Below, piece after piece: positions 6,662 through 8,511 of a stretch of DNA of 8,511 bases. The translations under genes were made by a program, and so were the position numbers. The notes under the pieces are model-generated. The model did not search any database. It was not told the DNA's origin and was given only the letters and a program-made list of their open reading frames with translations. The number at the start of each line of letters is the position of its first letter. Position 1 is the first letter of the stretch. The stretch spans positions 1-8,511 of the forward strand of contig CAJWHX010000124.1 in assembly GCA_913040875.1 (NCBI GenBank), read 5' to 3'. Source of the DNA: an uncultured Pseudomonadota bacterium. Lineage in GTDB: Bacteria > Myxococcota > UBA796.

Positions 6662-7527
6662 CCATACAAATACTACAAACTGGCGTCAGTCAACCAGACA
6701 ACACCAAAGGATACATCGAGCACGCAACCGTTGCTGCAACGGCATGCTTGGAAAACAGCAATGTCGGTACAGACGAGATAGACCTTCTGATCAACGTTGG
6801 CAATTATCGAGATGACAACATGTGTGAGCCATCCATCGCGGTATTGATTCAACATGCACTTGGCATCAATCTCAATCCGCTGACCCATCCGGTGAAGGCA
6901 CATACCTTCTCTTTTGATCTGATGAACGGGGCTTGCGGGTTGCTAAATGCACTCCAGGTCGCCAATGCCATCCTGTCTACAAAAGACGGACGGTATGCAC
7001 TGTTGGTGTCTGGGGATGCTCACCCATCTGGACAGGAACACTCTGACTTCCCGATTCAGCATGCGAGTGCGGCTATATTGCTCGAGCGTTCAAAAACAAA
7101 TGGCTTCTCGACGTTTTCGTTCAAAACGACGGACTCATTTGAAGGAAGAACCGGCTTCCTAGACTTGGATGTCCATGGTCTAGAGAGTCGTCACTCCATC
7201 ATTACCGAAGGATGTATCGACGAAGGACGTGCCTCTGAATTTGCACACAACGTTGTCTCAGCGTACATCACACAGCAAGAGATCAATCCCGACACAACGG
7301 AGTTGTTGATCGCTCATCCTGATGAGTCTTTTCAAAACACACTGGCCTCCAAACTCCAGATGAACCAGTGCTCGGCATCCGCGAGTACGATGAGAGATCT
7401 CCACACTGCCAATCTCGGGTTTGCTTTGGACCGCTTGCAAAATATGGGTACAACAAAGGATGTACTCTGTGTGGTCGTTGGTTCCGGAATTACAGTTGGC
7501 TGTACACTCTACAGAGGTGAGAGTTAA
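6658..7527 (+). CDS. Second, diverged KAS III-like protein (possible partner subunit)
   Basis: This 289-residue protein is about 50 residues shorter than its neighbour. It keeps the thiolase-like order: N-terminal half with FDLMNGACGLLNAL (Cys93 at the nucleophile position), LLIAHPDESFQ (His220), a DLHTANLGFALDRL segment, and a C-terminal GSGITVGC loop. Two hallmarks have changed. The usual GNTS motif reads LHTAN, placing His249 where Asn is expected (Asn252 is three residues on), and the GDGA-type core reads QHASAA (134-139). It may be an active enzyme with a Cys-His-His arrangement like KAS I/II, or a non-catalytic partner forming a heterodimer with the upstream protein. ATG 6658 overlaps the previous TGA and has AAAGGTG (6646-6652) 5 nt upstream. 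Family membership is fairly sure; activity is not. Confidence 0.85.
   Translation: MTIQILQTGVSQPDNTKGYIEHATVAATACLENSNVGTDEIDLLINVGNYRDDNMCEPSIAVLIQHALGINLNPLTHPVKAHTFSFDLMNGACGLLNALQVANAILSTKDGRYALLVSGDAHPSGQEHSDFPIQHASAAILLERSKTNGFSTFSFKTTDSFEGRTGFLDLDVHGLESRHSIITEGCIDEGRASEFAHNVVSAYITQQEINPDTTELLIAHPDESFQNTLASKLQMNQCSASASTMRDLHTANLGFALDRLQNMGTTKDVLCVVVGSGITVGCTLYRGES
7514..7521 (+). promoter_or_regulatory. Ribosome binding site that decides the SDR start
   Basis: GAGGTGAG matches the anti-Shine-Dalgarno core well and lies inside the end of the preceding gene. It is 7 nt from TTG 7529 but 16 nt from ATG 7538, which favours the TTG start. Confidence 0.55.
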
Positions 7528-7528
7528 A

Positions 7529-8377
7529 TTGGCACCAATGGTCATGCTCATCACCGGCTGTCGATCGGGTATTGGTCTAGCGATCGCACTGGCTGCAGCC
7601 CGTTCAGGCTATGTTGTCTATGCAGGTTTGAGAGACATAACTACCAAAGAGAATTTGGTCTCACAAAGTGAGGGCTTGGAGATTATTCCGTTGCAGCTAG
7701 ACGTAATCAAAGAGGATGAAAGGACTGCCGCCATCGATCAAATACAGCGTGAGCAAGGACGATTGGACGTACTCGTCAACAACGCGGGCATTGGACTGGG
7801 TGGGTTTCTTGAAGAGATAACAGAAGAAGAGATCCGGGCCTCCTTTGATGTCAACTTTTTTGGGGTATGGTCTCTCAGCAAAGCAGCCATTCCACTGTTG
7901 AGGACATCCAAAGGTTCTCTGGTGATGATCTCATCGTTATCTGGAACAATGGCGTTGCCAGGACTGGGCGCCTACTGCGCTTCCAAGTTCGCCTTAGAAG
8001 GGATGACGGAAACCTGGCGACATGAACTGAAACCATTTGGTATCGACGTCATCTCTATCCAACCTGGGGCTTACAAAACAGACATCAGTGGACCCAACAG
8101 AAAACTTTCTGTGAATCAAGGGATAGCTCACCCATTCTACAACACCATGGCAGACAATATGGAGATCTGGTACGATCAGAACGCAGTTGCAAAAGCCTAT
8201 CCGCCCTCTCACTTGGCGGAGAATCTCATGAGAGTCCTGAACAAACGGAATCCCAAGCTGCGATATGCCATCGGACCATCGACTGGATTGCGTAAATTTC
8301 TACTGACACTCTTCCCCTTCAAATTTCTAGAGACCTATTTTCACCGTGTTTTAACGGCATCAAAAGGTAAACAATGA
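7529..8377 (+). CDS. Classical short-chain dehydrogenase/reductase (SDR)
   Basis: From TTG 7529 the product has 282 residues, a usual length for classical SDRs with a C-terminal extension. It shows the Rossmann nucleotide-binding motif TGCRSGIG (9-16), the acidic LDV (57-59), NNAG (84-87), and the catalytic tetrad Asn109-Ser136-Tyr149-Lys153 (YCASK), then the PGA segment (179-181). Arg12 in the glycine loop and Arg35 after the second strand hint at NADPH, which is an inference. The sequence is closest in feel to the 17-beta-HSD/retinol dehydrogenase-like classical group and is not the extended OleD type. It probably reduces a keto or aldehyde intermediate made by the upstream condensing enzymes. 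A basic and hydrophobic C-terminus (LRKFLLTLFPFKFLETYFHRV) could touch a membrane. The TTG start is chosen for its Shine-Dalgarno; ATG 7538 (279 residues) is the alternative. The stop overlaps the next ATG. Confidence 0.88.
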   Translation: MAPMVMLITGCRSGIGLAIALAAARSGYVVYAGLRDITTKENLVSQSEGLEIIPLQLDVIKEDERTAAIDQIQREQGRLDVLVNNAGIGLGGFLEEITEEEIRASFDVNFFGVWSLSKAAIPLLRTSKGSLVMISSLSGTMALPGLGAYCASKFALEGMTETWRHELKPFGIDVISIQPGAYKTDISGPNRKLSVNQGIAHPFYNTMADNMEIWYDQNAVAKAYPPSHLAENLMRVLNKRNPKLRYAIGPSTGLRKFLLTLFPFKFLETYFHRVLTASKGKQ

Positions 8378-8511
8378 ATCCTGCCACGCCATTTCTAGAG
8401 ATTTGTAAGACAGACCCAGAACGTCTAGCCGTCGTTGAGATTGGGGGGCAGAGCATCTCTCGACGATCGCTAGAACGTAGAGTGTATGCATTGTCAAAGC
8501 CCCTTCAAGAA
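8374..8511 (+). CDS. Probable AMP-forming acyl-CoA synthetase/ligase, N-terminus only
   Basis: The frame opens at ATG 8374, which overlaps the SDR stop (ATGA), with AAAAGG (8362-8367) 6 nt upstream, and runs for 46 codons to the right edge. The visible residues FLEICKTDPERLAVVEIGG then ISRRSLERRVYALSKPLQ match the usual opening of ANL-superfamily enzymes: a 'a-xx-P-xx-aiv-xx-g-x-x-iTY-x-xL-xx-xvn-la-xL' pattern of helix, strand and helix. No catalytic motif is inside the window, so the assignment rests on this opening and on the context of acyl-thioester enzymes. If right, it activates a fatty or hydroxy acid as acyl-AMP for transfer to CoA or for ring closure as in OleC. An unrelated protein with a similar N-terminus is possible. 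Confidence 0.6.
   Translation, partial: MNPATPFLEICKTDPERLAVVEIGGQSISRRSLERRVYALSKPLQE

Noticed and set aside
7421..7528. Extended N-terminus of the SDR reading frame
   Set aside because: These residues lie inside the preceding gene in another frame and precede the Rossmann motif by an unusually long stretch.
5624..8511. Canonical oleABCD operon
   Set aside because: The SDR is of the classical type with YxxxK and is short, a second KAS-like gene is present, and no OleB-type hydrolase is seen, so the name would be too specific.

Overview
The window looks like a piece of a Gram-negative chromosome of moderate GC content (about half by eye; not computed). The mix of genes points to an organism of the Myxococcota/Bradymonadota (old Deltaproteobacteria) type, with a Planctomycetota-like lineage as the main alternative. 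The pointers are lipoproteins with lipobox cysteines, CxxCH cytochromes of the DUF1549/DUF1588 kind, a Tat-type DUF1501 protein and MopE-like calcium/metal-binding repeats. This placement is an inference from gene content, not from a phylogenetic marker.

Left two thirds (5415 down to 1, minus strand): five genes packed as one operon. In order of transcription they are: (1) a lipoprotein with a probable beta-propeller-like middle and a C-terminal mono-heme cytochrome c domain; (2) a secreted DUF1549/DUF1592/DUF1588/DUF1585-like protein with one CxxCH motif and many extra cysteines; (3) a small lipoprotein of unknown function with weak resemblance to the ends of DUF1587/DUF1585-type proteins; (4) a DUF1501 protein with a twin-arginine signal; (5) a lipoprotein of MopE-like Asp/Gly/Cys repeats that runs off the left edge. 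Two junctions are ATGA overlaps, and the other two gaps are 8 and 16 nt. All five products are predicted to leave the cytoplasm, so this is probably a coordinated envelope or cell-surface system with redox (heme), metal-binding (repeats) and possibly hydrolytic or sulfatase-fold (DUF1501) parts. Its substrate is unknown.

Centre (5416-5623): a 208-nt AT-rich divergent intergenic region. It holds candidate promoter elements, two short dyads and a 9-nt direct repeat lying close to both start codons.

Right third (5624 to 8511, plus strand): four tightly coupled genes of an apparent acyl/lipid or specialised-metabolite pathway. They are an intact thiolase-fold KAS III (FabH/OleA-like) enzyme, a second shorter and diverged KAS III-like protein, a classical short-chain dehydrogenase/reductase, and the first 46 codons of a probable AMP-forming acyl-CoA synthetase/ligase (ANL superfamily) cut by the right edge. 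The set recalls the ole (OleA-OleC-OleD) logic of head-to-head fatty acyl condensation, reduction and activation. It differs in having a second partner-like KAS and a classical SDR in place of the extended OleD type, so it may make a different product.
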